A program made the translations under genes and the position numbers. A stretch of 64,000 bases of DNA from Nitrospira sp. (GTDB lineage Bacteria; Nitrospirota; Nitrospiria; Nitrospirales; Nitrospiraceae): NCBI GenBank assembly GCA_018242685.1, contig JAFEBM010000010.1:117040-181039 (forward strand), written 5' to 3'. Every line of letters starts with the position of its first letter. Within the stretch, counting starts at the first letter, position 1. The notes under the pieces were generated by a model. The model was given only the letters and a program-made list of their open reading frames with translations, ran no database searches and had not been told where the DNA came from. Below are positions 45,327-54,166 of this stretch, one piece after another.

Positions 45327-45787
45327 TAAGTATTTCCTGTCTTGTTGTGGTGAGATGCAGAAGCGCCGCTCACGCGCCGCCAGGACATTTCATTGACGAT
45401 CGACACGCCATTGATGACGGCGGGGTCAGTACGCAAGATCAACGTGCCGCGTTCGATTACCATGCCGCGCGCCGCAGTCTTGCCGGACCAATTGGGATAA
45501 AGACTTGCCTTGATGTAGTGCTCGATCGTGTCGCCAACCACGGTATACGTTCCAAAATAGGCAAGACACGTGGAATAGGCTTGCGCCCGATCGTCGACCC
45601 TTCCGCCGACGGGATCCGGGCTATCGATCGGCGCACGATCACTGGCCAACATCTGCACCATCATTTGACCATCGGGCATGTAGGCGAGCAGCCCCACAGG
45701 CTTTTCGCCAAACGGATGTGCGACCTTGCCGTCTGCGGCAACGCGTCGCCAATCAATGAGTGACCAAACGCCTACTATGGGATGCAT
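45326..45787 (-). CDS. Lipocalin-like protein, first gene of GMC operon
   Basis: A 153-residue calycin-type protein: HPIVGVWSLIDWRRVAADGK is the usual first strand with Gly-x-Trp, followed by PVGLLAYMPDGQMMVQM and YFGTYTVVGDTIEHYIK. Members of this lipocalin_5-like family bind small hydrophobic molecules or act in secondary-metabolite clusters; function here is unknown. ATG 45787 follows a GGGGG stretch. It is the first gene of the ten-gene minus-strand operon, so the operon promoter should lie in 45788-46000. Confidence 0.7.
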   Translation of the reverse strand: MHPIVGVWSLIDWRRVAADGKVAHPFGEKPVGLLAYMPDGQMMVQMLASDRAPIDSPDPVGGRVDDRAQAYSTCLAYFGTYTVVGDTIEHYIKASLYPNWSGKTAARGMVIERGTLILRTDPAVINGVSIVNEMSWRRVSGASASHHNKTGNT

Positions 45788-46415
45788 AGATCCCCCGCAG
45801 CATCCTGAAACACGAACCCTACGTGAACTCGCTCGGTCATGGAAACAATCGCGTCAAGCATGGTCATGCGGGCCGCCGCAAGATATAGATGCGTGCAACG
45901 ATTTCTACGACTAGGACGGTCACTAGACCGCTTTTTCTATGTGATGTCCGAATATCGCGAAACTCCTAGGGCCTGTTGGCATTCGGAGGGCCCCCGTTGC
46001 AGGGTTCTTTATGCTGCATGGATGAACGGCCAAGGGAGTATCTTGCGACTGGCTGAACGGGTTGTGCTTGTCGACGACGGTTATTCTGGATCGGTTGCTC
46101 CACCAATCCGTCACCGTCACCCTACAAAAGGGAGCGGGCTTGATGATGTCCGCGCGACACATAGACGGACGAAGCACATCGAGTGTTGCAGACCCGATTC
46201 AGCGCTACTGGAGAATCGGATGGCTGTTTGCCCCGAACTCGCCAGCGCGCCGATGTCGGATCGCTCGGCGTCCTGGATTTAATCGATATGGACGAGAGGC
46301 GCCTACCCCTCAAAAAGTCACGACGCCACACTGGAGTGCGTGAAGAGACAGAGAGGCAGATGGTGGTTGGTTCTCTCTTGCGCGGGTGGCGAGCGTCACT
46401 GCTGTTCATGAGCGG
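45788..46415. other. Intergenic region upstream of GMC operon
   Basis: About 630 bases without a convincing gene. Frames on both strands (for example 45839-46282 and 46122-46409) are Arg/Ser-rich, lack ribosome sites and match nothing I recognise. The region must hold the promoter of the ten-gene operon; I see no operator-like palindrome I would defend. Confidence 0.45.
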
Positions 46416-46769
46416 TTAGTATCCTAGAGAGGGAAGCGATGCTTCCTGTTTCTCTTGGCTCTGGCTCAGTTCGGCCTCAATTTTGACCACCCTCTCGGCC
46501 GCTTGATGATGACCCTCCTGCGCCGCGAGCCTGTAAAACTCGAGCGCCTTCTTCAGATCCTTGAGCCCTCCCAAGCGGCCTGATTCAAGCGTTTTACCTA
46601 GGCGGTATGCCGCTTCGGCATCTCCATCTTCGGCTTTCTGGGAGTCGGCCGCATAGTCCTCGGCTGCTTGAGGATTCACTGGCCATTGCATCTGTGCCCT
46701 CACATGACAGAGACCTCCGATCATTGAAACGTAGAGCGCCACAAATATGATCGTTTTAGCGTTTGTCAT
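46416..46769 (-). CDS. Small secreted SEL1-like repeat protein
   Basis: A 117-residue protein with a signal peptide (TIIFVALYVSMIGGLCHVRA). The mature part has one and a half SEL1/TPR-like units: AEDGDAEAAYRLGKTLESGR and LKKALEFYRLAAQEGHHQAA. Such repeats mediate protein contacts; no enzyme function is implied. The frame extends to 46796, but ATG 46769 has GGAGG 5 bases upstream. Confidence 0.72.
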   Translation of the reverse strand: MTNAKTIIFVALYVSMIGGLCHVRAQMQWPVNPQAAEDYAADSQKAEDGDAEAAYRLGKTLESGRLGGLKDLKKALEFYRLAAQEGHHQAAERVVKIEAELSQSQEKQEASLPSLGY

Positions 46770-46796
46770 GGCAACCTCCATAGCTGTTGTAAACAA

Positions 46797-47268
46797 TTCA
46801 AGCGCACATCGTTTGTCTATTCAAGACACTGGTAAAGTTTGTCTTACTCGTTGCGAACGTTGATGCAGAAACATTCAACCTTTACCAGTGCTGTATTCAT
46901 GCCCGGTGATATCCGATTGCAGATAGTACGTAAGCGGGCGAGCTTTTGAACAATAGCTTGCGGGATTGTTTTCGATGTGCCGGAAAGCCAGGTGTCAGCG
47001 GGGGTGGATAGAATCGAGCTTTCGAGTCGTCATGGCGGAAGCGGTGAGATGTAGCTGAAGCAGGTGTCGCGAGCGACGGCATACGATGCGTATCGCACTT
47101 TAGAATCATCCGCGACCAACATCGATCCCTCCCTATCTCTACTCACGGAGCGGGACGGCTGGGTCGGCCTTCACTGCGCGCATGCAAGGAGCACCGCCTG
47201 CGTTGATCACAATGTAATCGAACTTGCGTGCGCATTGCGCGAACACGAAGGATGATCGGTCGCATGCT
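46797..47268. other. Intergenic region with an 11-bp inverted repeat
   Basis: About 470 bases without a recognised gene between the SEL1-like gene and the uvrA 3' end. CACTGGTAAAG at 46827-46837 and CTTTACCAGTG at 46880-46890 are exact inverted repeats 42 bases apart. They could be an operator for the SEL1-like gene (starting 58 bases away) or a remnant of a small mobile element. No T-run follows. Confidence 0.45.
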
Positions 47269-49776
47269 CTACACTCCCGCTTCTTTCAACACCTGTCCCG
47301 TATACGACCGCTTCGTCTTCGCGATCTCTCTTGGTGGCCCTTCAGCGACGATTTCACCGCCGCGATCTCCGCCTTCCGGCCCTAGGTCGATGATCCAATC
47401 CGCGTTCTTGATCACGTCCAGATTGTGCTCGATCACCAGCACCGTGTTTCCTGCTTCAACAAGCCGATCCAGCACATCAAGCAATCGCTGCACATCGGCG
47501 AAATGCAGGCCGGTCGTCGGCTCATCGAGGATGTACATCGTGCGACCGGTCGCCCGTTTGGAAAGTTCGCGTGACAGCTTCACTCGTTGCGCTTCGCCAC
47601 CGGAGAGCGTCGTGGCCGATTGGCCGAGCTTCACATAGTGCAAGCCGACGTCGTGCAGGGTCTGGAGTTTCGCTTTGATCAACGGAATGTGTTCAAAAAA
47701 CTCCAATGCATCGTCTACGGTCATGTTCAAAATATCGGCGATGCTTTTGCCCTTGTGATGAATCTCCAGGGTTTCACGGTTGTAGCGCTGCCCCTTGCAC
47801 ACCTCGCAGGTCACATAAACATCCGGCAGGAAATGCATCTCGATCTTGATGAGCCCATCGCCCTGACAAGCCTCGCACCGTCCCCCTTTCACGTTGAAAC
47901 TGTACCGCCCCGGCTTATAACCACGAACACGTGATTCCGGGAGATTCGAATACAGATCGCGGATGTAACCGAACAGGCCAGTATAGGTGGCAGAGTTCGA
48001 CCGAGGCGTCCGCCCGATCGGCGACTGATCGATGTCGATGACTTTGTCGAGCGCATCGACTCCTCTCAATTCTTTGCATCCATCGATTTTCGGTTTCTTG
48101 TGATAGAGCAACTGGGAGAGCGAGTGAAAGAGCACTTCCAATACCAAGGTGCTCTTGCCCGACCCCGATACGCCGGTCACGCATGTCATCAGGCCGAGCG
48201 GGATTCGCGCCGTCAGGTTTTTTAGGTTATGTTTCTGTGCCCCGACTATAAAAAGCATGCCTCTGGGCTTTCGCCGGCGTTGCGGCACGGACACAGTCTG
48301 CGCGCCTCGCAGGTATTGGCCAGTCAGTGAGTTGGGATCGCCCATGATCTGTTGCGGCGTCCCCTGCGCGATCACATGCCCGCCATGCGAGCCGGCGCCG
48401 GGACCCATATCGAGAACATGATCGGCGGCCTGCATCGTCTCGGCGTCATGCTCAACCACCACCACCGTGTTGCCGAGATCCCGCAGCCTCAGCAATGTCT
48501 GCAACAACCGGCGATTGTCGCGCTGATGCAGACCAATGGATGGTTCATCGAGGATGTACAATACGCCGACCAGGCCGGACCCGATCTGCGTGGCCAATCT
48601 GATGCGTTGCCCTTCGCCCCCGGATAAGGTCGCCGCAGCCCGATCGAGCGTCAGATAATCCAAGCCCACATTGACGAGAAAGCCCAAGCGTTCACGAATC
48701 TCTTTCAGAATCCGATGCGCGATGACCAGTTCCCGATCGGTAAACTTCAGGGACAGAAAAAAATCCGCCGCCGCGCGAACTGAAAGACTGGTCACTTCAG
48801 CGATCGACTGCTTGGCCAGTTTAATCGACAGACTTTCCGGCCTCAGCCTTGCCCCATGGCAGACCTGGCAGGGTTCCAATAGCGTGAAATCCTCTTCCTC
48901 CTGATCACCCGGCATCATGGCATAGCCGATGCCGTCACAAGCCGGACAGGCGCCGTGCGGGCTATTGAAGGAAAATATCCGCGGCGTGATTTCCGGGTAA
49001 CTCACACCGCAATTGATACAAGCCAGCTTGTCACTATAGAGCTTCGTTCGAGCGTCTTCCGTGAGGACCCCAACCAACCCTCCGGTCAGCTTGACCGACG
49101 TTTCGACGGAATCCGCCAGCCGGCGCATGAGCGCATCGCCGGATTTCATCACCAGCCGATCGACGATGATTTCGATCGTGTGTTTCTTCTGTTTATCAAG
49201 GGCAATGTCTTCACCAAGATCGACAATTTTGCCGTCGACACGGGCGCGGACATAGCCCGCCTTTCGCATCTCCAGCAGCTCCTTCCGGTATTCACCTTTT
49301 CGCCCACGCACGATCGGCGCCAGAATCTGAAACTTTTCCCCCTCCGGCAACGAGGCGATCGCATCGACCATTTGCTGGACGGTCTGCGCCGTGATTTCAT
49401 CTCCACATTGAAAACAATAAGGACGGCCGACACGGGCAAAGAGCAGCCGCAGATAGTCGTAGATCTCCGTGACTGTGCCGACGGTGGAGCGGGGATTGTG
49501 GCTCGTGCTCTTCTGCTCGATGGAGATGGCGGGAGACAGGCCTTCGATCGAATCGACATCCGGCTTACCCATCTGTTCGAGAAACTGTCTGGCATAGGCC
49601 GACAGCGATTCCACGTACCGCCGCTGCCCTTCCGCATAGATGGTGTCGAAAGCAAGCGACGACTTGCCCGACCCACTCAAACCGGTGATCACCACCAGCT
49701 TGTCGCGCGGAATTTCCACGTCGATATTCTTGAGATTATGCTCTCGCGCGCCCTTGATGATGATGGAGTTGCCCAT
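47269..49776 (-). CDS. uvrA: Excinuclease ABC subunit A, lacking most of the insertion domain
   Basis: Damage-recognition ATPase of nucleotide excision repair. Two ABC modules are complete: [13 protein letters not shown] (31-43) and [20 protein letters not shown] in the first, [15 protein letters not shown] and [16 protein letters not shown] in the second. The UvrB-binding region (about 130-245) is present. The first zinc site (CINC, CPAC at 277-280) is followed only 22 residues later by CQVC (303-306); in typical UvrA about 100 more residues, the insertion domain, lie here. At 835 residues it is correspondingly short of about 940. ATG 49776 gives the standard N-terminus; the longer frame to 50001 overlaps vapB. 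Confidence 0.95.
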   Translation of the reverse strand: MGNSIIIKGAREHNLKNIDVEIPRDKLVVITGLSGSGKSSLAFDTIYAEGQRRYVESLSAYARQFLEQMGKPDVDSIEGLSPAISIEQKSTSHNPRSTVGTVTEIYDYLRLLFARVGRPYCFQCGDEITAQTVQQMVDAIASLPEGEKFQILAPIVRGRKGEYRKELLEMRKAGYVRARVDGKIVDLGEDIALDKQKKHTIEIIVDRLVMKSGDALMRRLADSVETSVKLTGGLVGVLTEDARTKLYSDKLACINCGVSYPEITPRIFSFNSPHGACPACDGIGYAMMPGDQEEEDFTLLEPCQVCHGARLRPESLSIKLAKQSIAEVTSLSVRAAADFFLSLKFTDRELVIAHRILKEIRERLGFLVNVGLDYLTLDRAAATLSGGEGQRIRLATQIGSGLVGVLYILDEPSIGLHQRDNRRLLQTLLRLRDLGNTVVVVEHDAETMQAADHVLDMGPGAGSHGGHVIAQGTPQQIMGDPNSLTGQYLRGAQTVSVPQRRRKPRGMLFIVGAQKHNLKNLTARIPLGLMTCVTGVSGSGKSTLVLEVLFHSLSQLLYHKKPKIDGCKELRGVDALDKVIDIDQSPIGRTPRSNSATYTGLFGYIRDLYSNLPESRVRGYKPGRYSFNVKGGRCEACQGDGLIKIEMHFLPDVYVTCEVCKGQRYNRETLEIHHKGKSIADILNMTVDDALEFFEHIPLIKAKLQTLHDVGLHYVKLGQSATTLSGGEAQRVKLSRELSKRATGRTMYILDEPTTGLHFADVQRLLDVLDRLVEAGNTVLVIEHNLDVIKNADWIIDLGPEGGDRGGEIVAEGPPREIAKTKRSYTGQVLKEAGV

Positions 49777-49809
49777 GGGTGTTGGATTATACCATTGAGC
49801 CGAAGAATC

Positions 49810-49845
49810 TTGACACTGACGAAATGCACGTCTAATATACGTATA
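49810..49845 (+). promoter_or_regulatory. Sigma-70-like promoter and palindromic operator of vapBC
   Basis: TTGACA at 49810-49815 and TAATAT at 49833-49838 are separated by 17 bases, nearly the sigma-70 consensus. The palindrome TATACGTATA at 49836-49845 overlaps the -10 and the expected start point, a usual arrangement for antitoxin autorepression. vapB begins at 49862. Confidence 0.65.
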
Positions 49846-49861
49846 CTCTTGTGAGGCTTGC

Positions 49862-50131
49862 ATGAGCAAATCAGCGCTGCGCAAAGAGAAGTGGACGCTG
49901 TCATTTGACCCAGGCTTGAAGAACCTAGTCGTCAAAGCCGCAAAACGGAGAGGGGTATACCCCGTCGCCGTCCTAGAGGGCCTTGTGCGAGAGAAATTCA
50001 ATCCCTACGGACATACGGACGTAGAAGACAGCGCCGAGTACGTTGCCACGATTCGAAAGCGTGGGCGCAGTCAATCCGACAAGGAATTCCTCGCAGAGAT
50101 CGAGGCATGGCAAAAGTCTCAGTCCTCGTAG
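49862..50131 (+). CDS. VapB-type antitoxin (putative)
   Basis: An 89-residue basic protein, [20 protein letters not shown] onward, with a ribbon-helix-helix-like N-terminal strand and an acidic/helical C-terminal tail. I do not recognise the exact antitoxin family. Its 3' end overlaps the downstream PIN-domain gene by 25 bases, which is typical of antitoxin-toxin pairs, so the role is assigned mainly by context. Confidence 0.7.
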   Translation: MSKSALRKEKWTLSFDPGLKNLVVKAAKRRGVYPVAVLEGLVREKFNPYGHTDVEDSAEYVATIRKRGRSQSDKEFLAEIEAWQKSQSS

Positions 50132-50478
50132 ACACCGACGTTTTCATCGACTATTTCAACACCGGCCGCTTCTCGTCAGTCTTCGACGCTTCCCGCTTTA
50201 TCATCTACTACTCCATTGCGACCAAGAAGGAATTGTTGACGAAGCTCGGTCTCCGTGAAGCCGAACGAGAAGCGATTGTTTCTGAATTGAGCCGAGGCCG
50301 GCTCATCACCCTTTCCGATTCGATCACCGCGCGATATGCCGATCTTCGCCGTCAGCACGCCTCACTCGACAAGGCTGATGTCCTCATAGCCGCTACCGCT
50401 CTCGTCAAACGCCTCCCTCTCGTCACTCGAAACAAGCGACACTTCCGCATCGTTGAAGATCTCACTCTCTTCGGCTGA
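50107..50478 (+). CDS. PIN-domain toxin (VapC-type ribonuclease)
   Basis: A 123-residue PIN domain. Acidic metal ligands are visible in [14 protein letters not shown] (first Asp), TKKELL (Glu) and LDKADVLIAATAL (Asp), and the C-terminal LVTRNKRHFRIVEDL is typical of VapC. It would cleave RNA when freed from the antitoxin encoded just upstream. It is convergent with the mod gene (39-base gap), at the edge of the restriction island. Confidence 0.88.
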   Translation: MAKVSVLVDTDVFIDYFNTGRFSSVFDASRFIIYYSIATKKELLTKLGLREAEREAIVSELSRGRLITLSDSITARYADLRRQHASLDKADVLIAATALVKRLPLVTRNKRHFRIVEDLTLFG

Positions 50479-50517
50479 TAGTTTGAGCACGCAATCTCGG
50501 ATTATCGGCGCGGTCCT

Positions 50518-52851
50518 TCATCCCACCGTCACCGGCATGAGAGTCATCGTGTCGTTGCCGAAGATGTCGATGACTTTCACGGCGATGATGTAGCGGCCGG
50601 GCTTGTCGTAGCGGTGCGTGGCGGATTTCAATTCGAGATCGCGGCTTTGGCGGGTGCGGAAGCTTTGCCATTCGTTCTCGAAAATGTAGGCGCCGGTCCA
50701 ACGCTCTTCAAAGTCGTCTGCAGTGAGTCCTAATTCCTGTTGAGGCGGTTCTTGCCCGGACAAAAAGCCCTGCACACCGCCGAGGCCGGTACCACGCGGA
50801 ACCTTGATGATCTCCTTCCGACTTTCATAGTTGAAATCCACCGCCCAGTAGTCTACCCAGTCGGTCCATTGTTTGGTCAGCACATCGCGGGTGACGACAC
50901 CCTGCTTATCCTTGCTGATCTTGAGGAGTTTGCCGGATTCACAAACGACCTCGCTCTTGCCTTCCTTCAACTCAGCCTCGATAGACTTTGCGATGCCTTG
51001 CGAGTAGTAAACAGAGAAATTCGTCAGCTCGACAGCCAGCGTCAGCTTATCTTTCCTGTCGAAGCGCGGCGTCACTTCGATGTAGGCCACGTCGTGGAAC
51101 CGGACTTGTCCCTTTTCGACGGCGCGCTTGTCGAAGACTTCCGGCGGGATGGTCTTGGGAGAAAGGTCGATGCCCTTCTGCTTGGCCTCCTCCAACACGG
51201 CTGGGAACAAACCCATCTCGAACTCGAACGCCAACACATCCACGCGCGAGGCGTTTCGCTTGCGGCATTCCGTGATGACTTCCTCGATGAACAGCCGCCC
51301 CACCGGCAGGTTGATCGGGCCGACGACGACAAGCCGCCCGCCTTGTTTACCGTGAAAAAATCCTGCGTCTGATAGCGGCTCTGCCTTGTAGGCCTTCAGG
51401 ATCAGCTCGCGGAACTCCGTTTCCTTCTTGGCGAGTGCCTGTTCTTTCTGTTTGCCCGTGAGCCGCCCAGCCACATTCAGATAAGCCTGGCGTTCATAGC
51501 GGCCCAGGTTGAGCACCTCAAAGGCGCGGAAGGATTTACCAGAGGCTTTCAGTTCACGCTGGACTTGAATCAGCCGCTTGCGTGTCGTATGAATCCCGAA
51601 CTTGCCCAGGTCCGTGGCGATCCATTTCCGCCCCAGCTTTTCAGCGACAGCAGCAGTCGTGCCGCTGCCGACGAAAAAGTCCGCCACCAAATCGCCTTCG
51701 TTGCTGCTGAGCTCTAATACACGTTCCAACAATGTTTCCGGCTTTTGGGTAGCATATCCGACCGCTTCAATCGCTTGAGAATTGATGGAGCTAAGATCTG
51801 TCCAAAGATCTTGGATTGGGACGCCGGGCATCTCGGCCAAGTAGCGTTTGTATTGAGGAACTGTACCGGGTTTTGTCTGCACGACTCGACCAGCTTTGTA
51901 GAGTTCTTCCATACGCTTACGCGAGTATCGCCAGAACCTTGTTACGCCGAGGAACTCATAGCTTGGATTTCCTTTTCCAGCACCGCCGGGAGCAGTGAGA
52001 TTATCCAGACGATAACGTCTGCCCGTCTCTTCCTCTATTCGGCTGTAATGAGATTGGAGATAAGTTTCTTCGTAGGCGGTAAACTGCATGTTCCAAGGAA
52101 AATGCTCGTTTTTGGAATAGAGCAGAATGACATCGTGAAGTCTGCCTAAGTGCTCTGAGCCTTGTCCGGTATCGCTGTGCGCTGTCTGTCGTTTCCAAAC
52201 GATCTGATTCAAGCATCGCTCTTTTCCGAAAACTTCGTCCATTACACCACGGACATAGTGCGAAACGCCCCAGCCCATGTGTACGTAGATGCTTCCCTCG
52301 CTGTGCATCAAGTCCCGCATCAGGATCAGCCGTTCGTAGATCATGGCGATGAAGGAATCCGCGCCGCGCCCCCACGTGTCTCGGTAGGCGATCTGTTCCA
52401 GTAGATTTGGCTCCTTGTGGAAGGTCTCGCCGCCGATCTCGATGTCCATGCTGAAGTCCGCGCCCACGTCGAAGGGCGGGTCAATGTAGATGAGCTTCAG
52501 GCCACCGGCGTCCTCGATCTGACGGCGGAGCGCGCCGCTCTTGAGGGAGGAGAGAATCAGCTTGTTGGTCCAGCCCTTGATCTGCAGTCCGCCCAGGTCA
52601 AAGCCGAGTTCCTCCTGGTCGTGCTGTTCCTTCCTGGGCTCGTCGATATGCTCCAGCGTTTGAAAGGGCAGGATAGCGGTGCAGACTTCGCGGGTTTTCC
52701 CGTTCCAGACGAGTTCCACCTCGCGCTTGTCGGCGAACAGCAAGAAGCGGTATTTCTCCGGCAGCGGCTTGCCCTGTTCGATCAGCTTGATGAGATCTCG
52801 TTTCTCGGCATCGGAGAGGTCGTACCGCTCGGAGTCGTGTGGTCTAGCCAT
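50518..52851 (-). CDS. Type III-like DNA adenine methyltransferase (Mod)
   Basis: A 777-residue beta-class N6-adenine methyltransferase. The catalytic motif IV is LIYIDPPFDVGADF (about 145-155), followed by the long target-recognition region, and the SAM motif I DFFVGSGTTAAVAEKLG lies near 395, the motif order of beta-class enzymes. The C-terminal 350 residues are as in type III-like Mod proteins. It is the partner of the Res-type helicase-nuclease at 54167-56941. Its 5' 80 bases have a diverged copy at 53323-53402, so the locus has been rearranged. Confidence 0.92.
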   Translation of the reverse strand: MARPHDSERYDLSDAEKRDLIKLIEQGKPLPEKYRFLLFADKREVELVWNGKTREVCTAILPFQTLEHIDEPRKEQHDQEELGFDLGGLQIKGWTNKLILSSLKSGALRRQIEDAGGLKLIYIDPPFDVGADFSMDIEIGGETFHKEPNLLEQIAYRDTWGRGADSFIAMIYERLILMRDLMHSEGSIYVHMGWGVSHYVRGVMDEVFGKERCLNQIVWKRQTAHSDTGQGSEHLGRLHDVILLYSKNEHFPWNMQFTAYEETYLQSHYSRIEEETGRRYRLDNLTAPGGAGKGNPSYEFLGVTRFWRYSRKRMEELYKAGRVVQTKPGTVPQYKRYLAEMPGVPIQDLWTDLSSINSQAIEAVGYATQKPETLLERVLELSSNEGDLVADFFVGSGTTAAVAEKLGRKWIATDLGKFGIHTTRKRLIQVQRELKASGKSFRAFEVLNLGRYERQAYLNVAGRLTGKQKEQALAKKETEFRELILKAYKAEPLSDAGFFHGKQGGRLVVVGPINLPVGRLFIEEVITECRKRNASRVDVLAFEFEMGLFPAVLEEAKQKGIDLSPKTIPPEVFDKRAVEKGQVRFHDVAYIEVTPRFDRKDKLTLAVELTNFSVYYSQGIAKSIEAELKEGKSEVVCESGKLLKISKDKQGVVTRDVLTKQWTDWVDYWAVDFNYESRKEIIKVPRGTGLGGVQGFLSGQEPPQQELGLTADDFEERWTGAYIFENEWQSFRTRQSRDLELKSATHRYDKPGRYIIAVKVIDIFGNDTMTLMPVTVG

Positions 52852-52936
52852 GCCTCAGCTCTTCTTCGGTTTCCGGAACGACTCGTCAGTCGACTGCCTT
52901 CGACCCCTATGGCTCGTCATTCCCGCCCCTCTGGCT

Positions 52937-52963
52937 CGTCATTCCCGCGAAAGCGGGAATCCA
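52937..52963. repeat. Left 27-bp inverted repeat of GIY-YIG cassette
   Basis: A 27-base sequence centred on the self-complementary ATTCCCGCGAAAGCGGGAAT (52941-52960). The exact reverse complement of all 27 bases is at 53274-53300, so the two copies bracket the GIY-YIG gene. A partial extra copy (GGCTCGTCATTCCCGC) precedes it at 52911-52926. Confidence 0.85.
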
Positions 52964-52968
52964 GGAAG

Positions 52969-53259
52969 TCAGCAAATGCTCGGCCATAAGTCCTGCCATG
53001 TTGAGTTGGTCTTCTCGATTAACTCGATTTTCCACGCGCGATTCCACTTCTTGATGTGCTTCTCGCGTTGGATGGCTTGGCGCATGTCCTCATGCTGCTC
53101 GAAGTACACAAGATTGTGCACATGGTACATCCGAGTAAAACCCGCGACGACATTCTGTTTATGTTCCCAGACACGCTTGACCAGATTCGAGGTGACTCCG
53201 ACATACAGCGTCCCATTCCGCTTGCTCGCGAGAATGTAGACTGCGGGCTGTTTTGTCAC
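52969..53259 (-). CDS. GIY-YIG nuclease superfamily protein
   Basis: A 96-residue single-domain protein of the UvrC N-terminal/YhbQ type: QPAVYILASKRNGTLYVGVT carries both halves of the signature (VYILAS, LYVGVT), then NLVKRVWEHKQN (catalytic Arg), YHVHNLVYFEQHED and AIQREKHIKKWNRAWKIELI. The frame opens at ATG 53274, inside the inverted repeat, but GTG 53259 gives the usual start VTKQPAVY. It lies between two halves of the mod locus and is bordered on each side by the same 27-bp inverted repeat, so it looks like a small mobile cassette. Confidence 0.87.
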   Translation of the reverse strand: MTKQPAVYILASKRNGTLYVGVTSNLVKRVWEHKQNVVAGFTRMYHVHNLVYFEQHEDMRQAIQREKHIKKWNRAWKIELIEKTNSTWQDLWPSIC

Positions 53260-53273
53260 GGCGCCACCACCCA

Positions 53274-53300
53274 TGGATTCCCGCTTTCGCGGGAATGACG
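53274..53300. repeat. Right 27-bp inverted repeat of GIY-YIG cassette
   Basis: Exact reverse complement of 52937-52963, centred on ATTCCCGCTTTCGCGGGAAT (53277-53296). Together the copies delimit a 364-base unit holding only the GIY-YIG gene. Palindromes of this kind are dispersed repeats in many bacterial genomes, so the gene may travel with them. Confidence 0.85.
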
Positions 53301-53322
53301 GAGCGTTGAGAACAGCGATGCA

Positions 53323-53402
53323 CCCTGTTCGATGAGCTTGATCAGGTCGCGCTTCTCGGCGTCGGAGAGGTTGTACCGCTCGGAGTCGTGTGGACGCGCC
53401 AT
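53323..53402 (-). pseudogene. 5' fragment of a second mod methyltransferase gene
   Basis: These 80 bases match the first 80 bases of mod (52772-52851) at 70 positions. Translation from ATG 53402 gives MARPHDSERYNLSDAEKRDL and then IKLIEQG, with one substitution (Asn for Asp) relative to the intact protein, before the similarity stops. It begins 12 bases after the fic stop, where a mod gene would be expected in the res-fic-mod order. It is probably the truncated remains of the original mod start. Confidence 0.75.
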
Positions 53403-53414
53403 ACTGGATGTTCC

Positions 53415-54164
53415 CTACTTTCCTGGCTTGTTCCTCTTACTACCCTCTTTATTACCCTTTTTTAAGGGTAGTACCCTCTTTCGCCATTTGGCTCCCGGTC
53501 CACGACCCAGGCATTCGACGCGCCCGGCAGCTTTCAGATCGCGCAACAAGAGACGGATCATGTCGCGGCTCACGCCGGGACAGAGCCGTTCGACATCGGT
53601 AATGCTGAATTCGCCGCTAATGGTTTCAATGGCATGTTCGACCATGTCGGTCTTGGCGCCGCGCGGACTCGCCATCTGCCCGACTCGTTCTTCAAACTCC
53701 TTGCATGCGCGCGTGAGAGTGTAGAGCAAAAAGTTGATCGTCGGCCAAGGGTCGTGTTTGCCTTCATGCCAACGCCGGGAACTCTGTTCCAGGACTTCGT
53801 AGTACCGCTCTTTGTTGTCTTCGATCAGGCGTTCCAAGCTGATGTAGCGCCCGGCTTCGATGCCGCAATGGTAGCAGGCAAGCAGAAACAACAGGCGCGA
53901 CACGCGGCCGTCTCTGTCGCGGAAGGCGGATTTGCCGAAAAGCAGCGTGGCAACACGGGATTGGTCCACCTCCACACCTTCGATGCGGTTGGACGAGACG
54001 GCGCTTTCGATGAGCGCATGTTCGCGCAATAGCTTCAGTTTCTGAGGCGACTGGCGGGTAAATAATTCCTGCTTGCCTCTGGCCTCGGCGAGATCAGTCA
54101 GATACCAGGTCGTCTGCGTAGGCAACGTGAGCGGTTCGGCGGCGAGTTGACGGAGGGTCATCAT
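53415..54164 (-). CDS. Fic-family protein with internal deletion of the catalytic core
   Basis: A 249-residue protein. Its N-terminus (FTRQSPQKLKLLREHALIES, then SSNRIEGVEVDQSRVATLLF) and C-terminus (GRYISLERLIEDNKERYYEV, HEGKHDPWPTINFLLYTL, then a winged-helix-like tail) match Fic proteins that are about 350 residues long. The middle part, about 100 residues, is missing: GKSA at 77-80 runs straight into FRDRDGRVSR, so the FIC motif HPFxDGNGR has lost its His and is corrupted. AMP-transfer activity is therefore unlikely. It is translated in frame 2 bases after the res stop and may serve as a regulator or be a decaying gene. Confidence 0.82.
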   Translation of the reverse strand: MMTLRQLAAEPLTLPTQTTWYLTDLAEARGKQELFTRQSPQKLKLLREHALIESAVSSNRIEGVEVDQSRVATLLFGKSAFRDRDGRVSRLLFLLACYHCGIEAGRYISLERLIEDNKERYYEVLEQSSRRWHEGKHDPWPTINFLLYTLTRACKEFEERVGQMASPRGAKTDMVEHAIETISGEFSITDVERLCPGVSRDMIRLLLRDLKAAGRVECLGRGPGAKWRKRVLPLKKGNKEGSKRNKPGK

Positions 54165-54166
54165 GA

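Noticed and set aside
45839..46282. A 147-codon plus-strand frame upstream of the GMC operon
   Set aside because: Composition is Arg/Ser/Cys-rich, there is no ribosome site, and no family is recognised.
52911..53300. CRISPR-like reading of the repeated ATTCCCGC words
   Set aside because: There are only two full copies in opposite orientation around a gene, not regularly spaced direct repeats with spacers.
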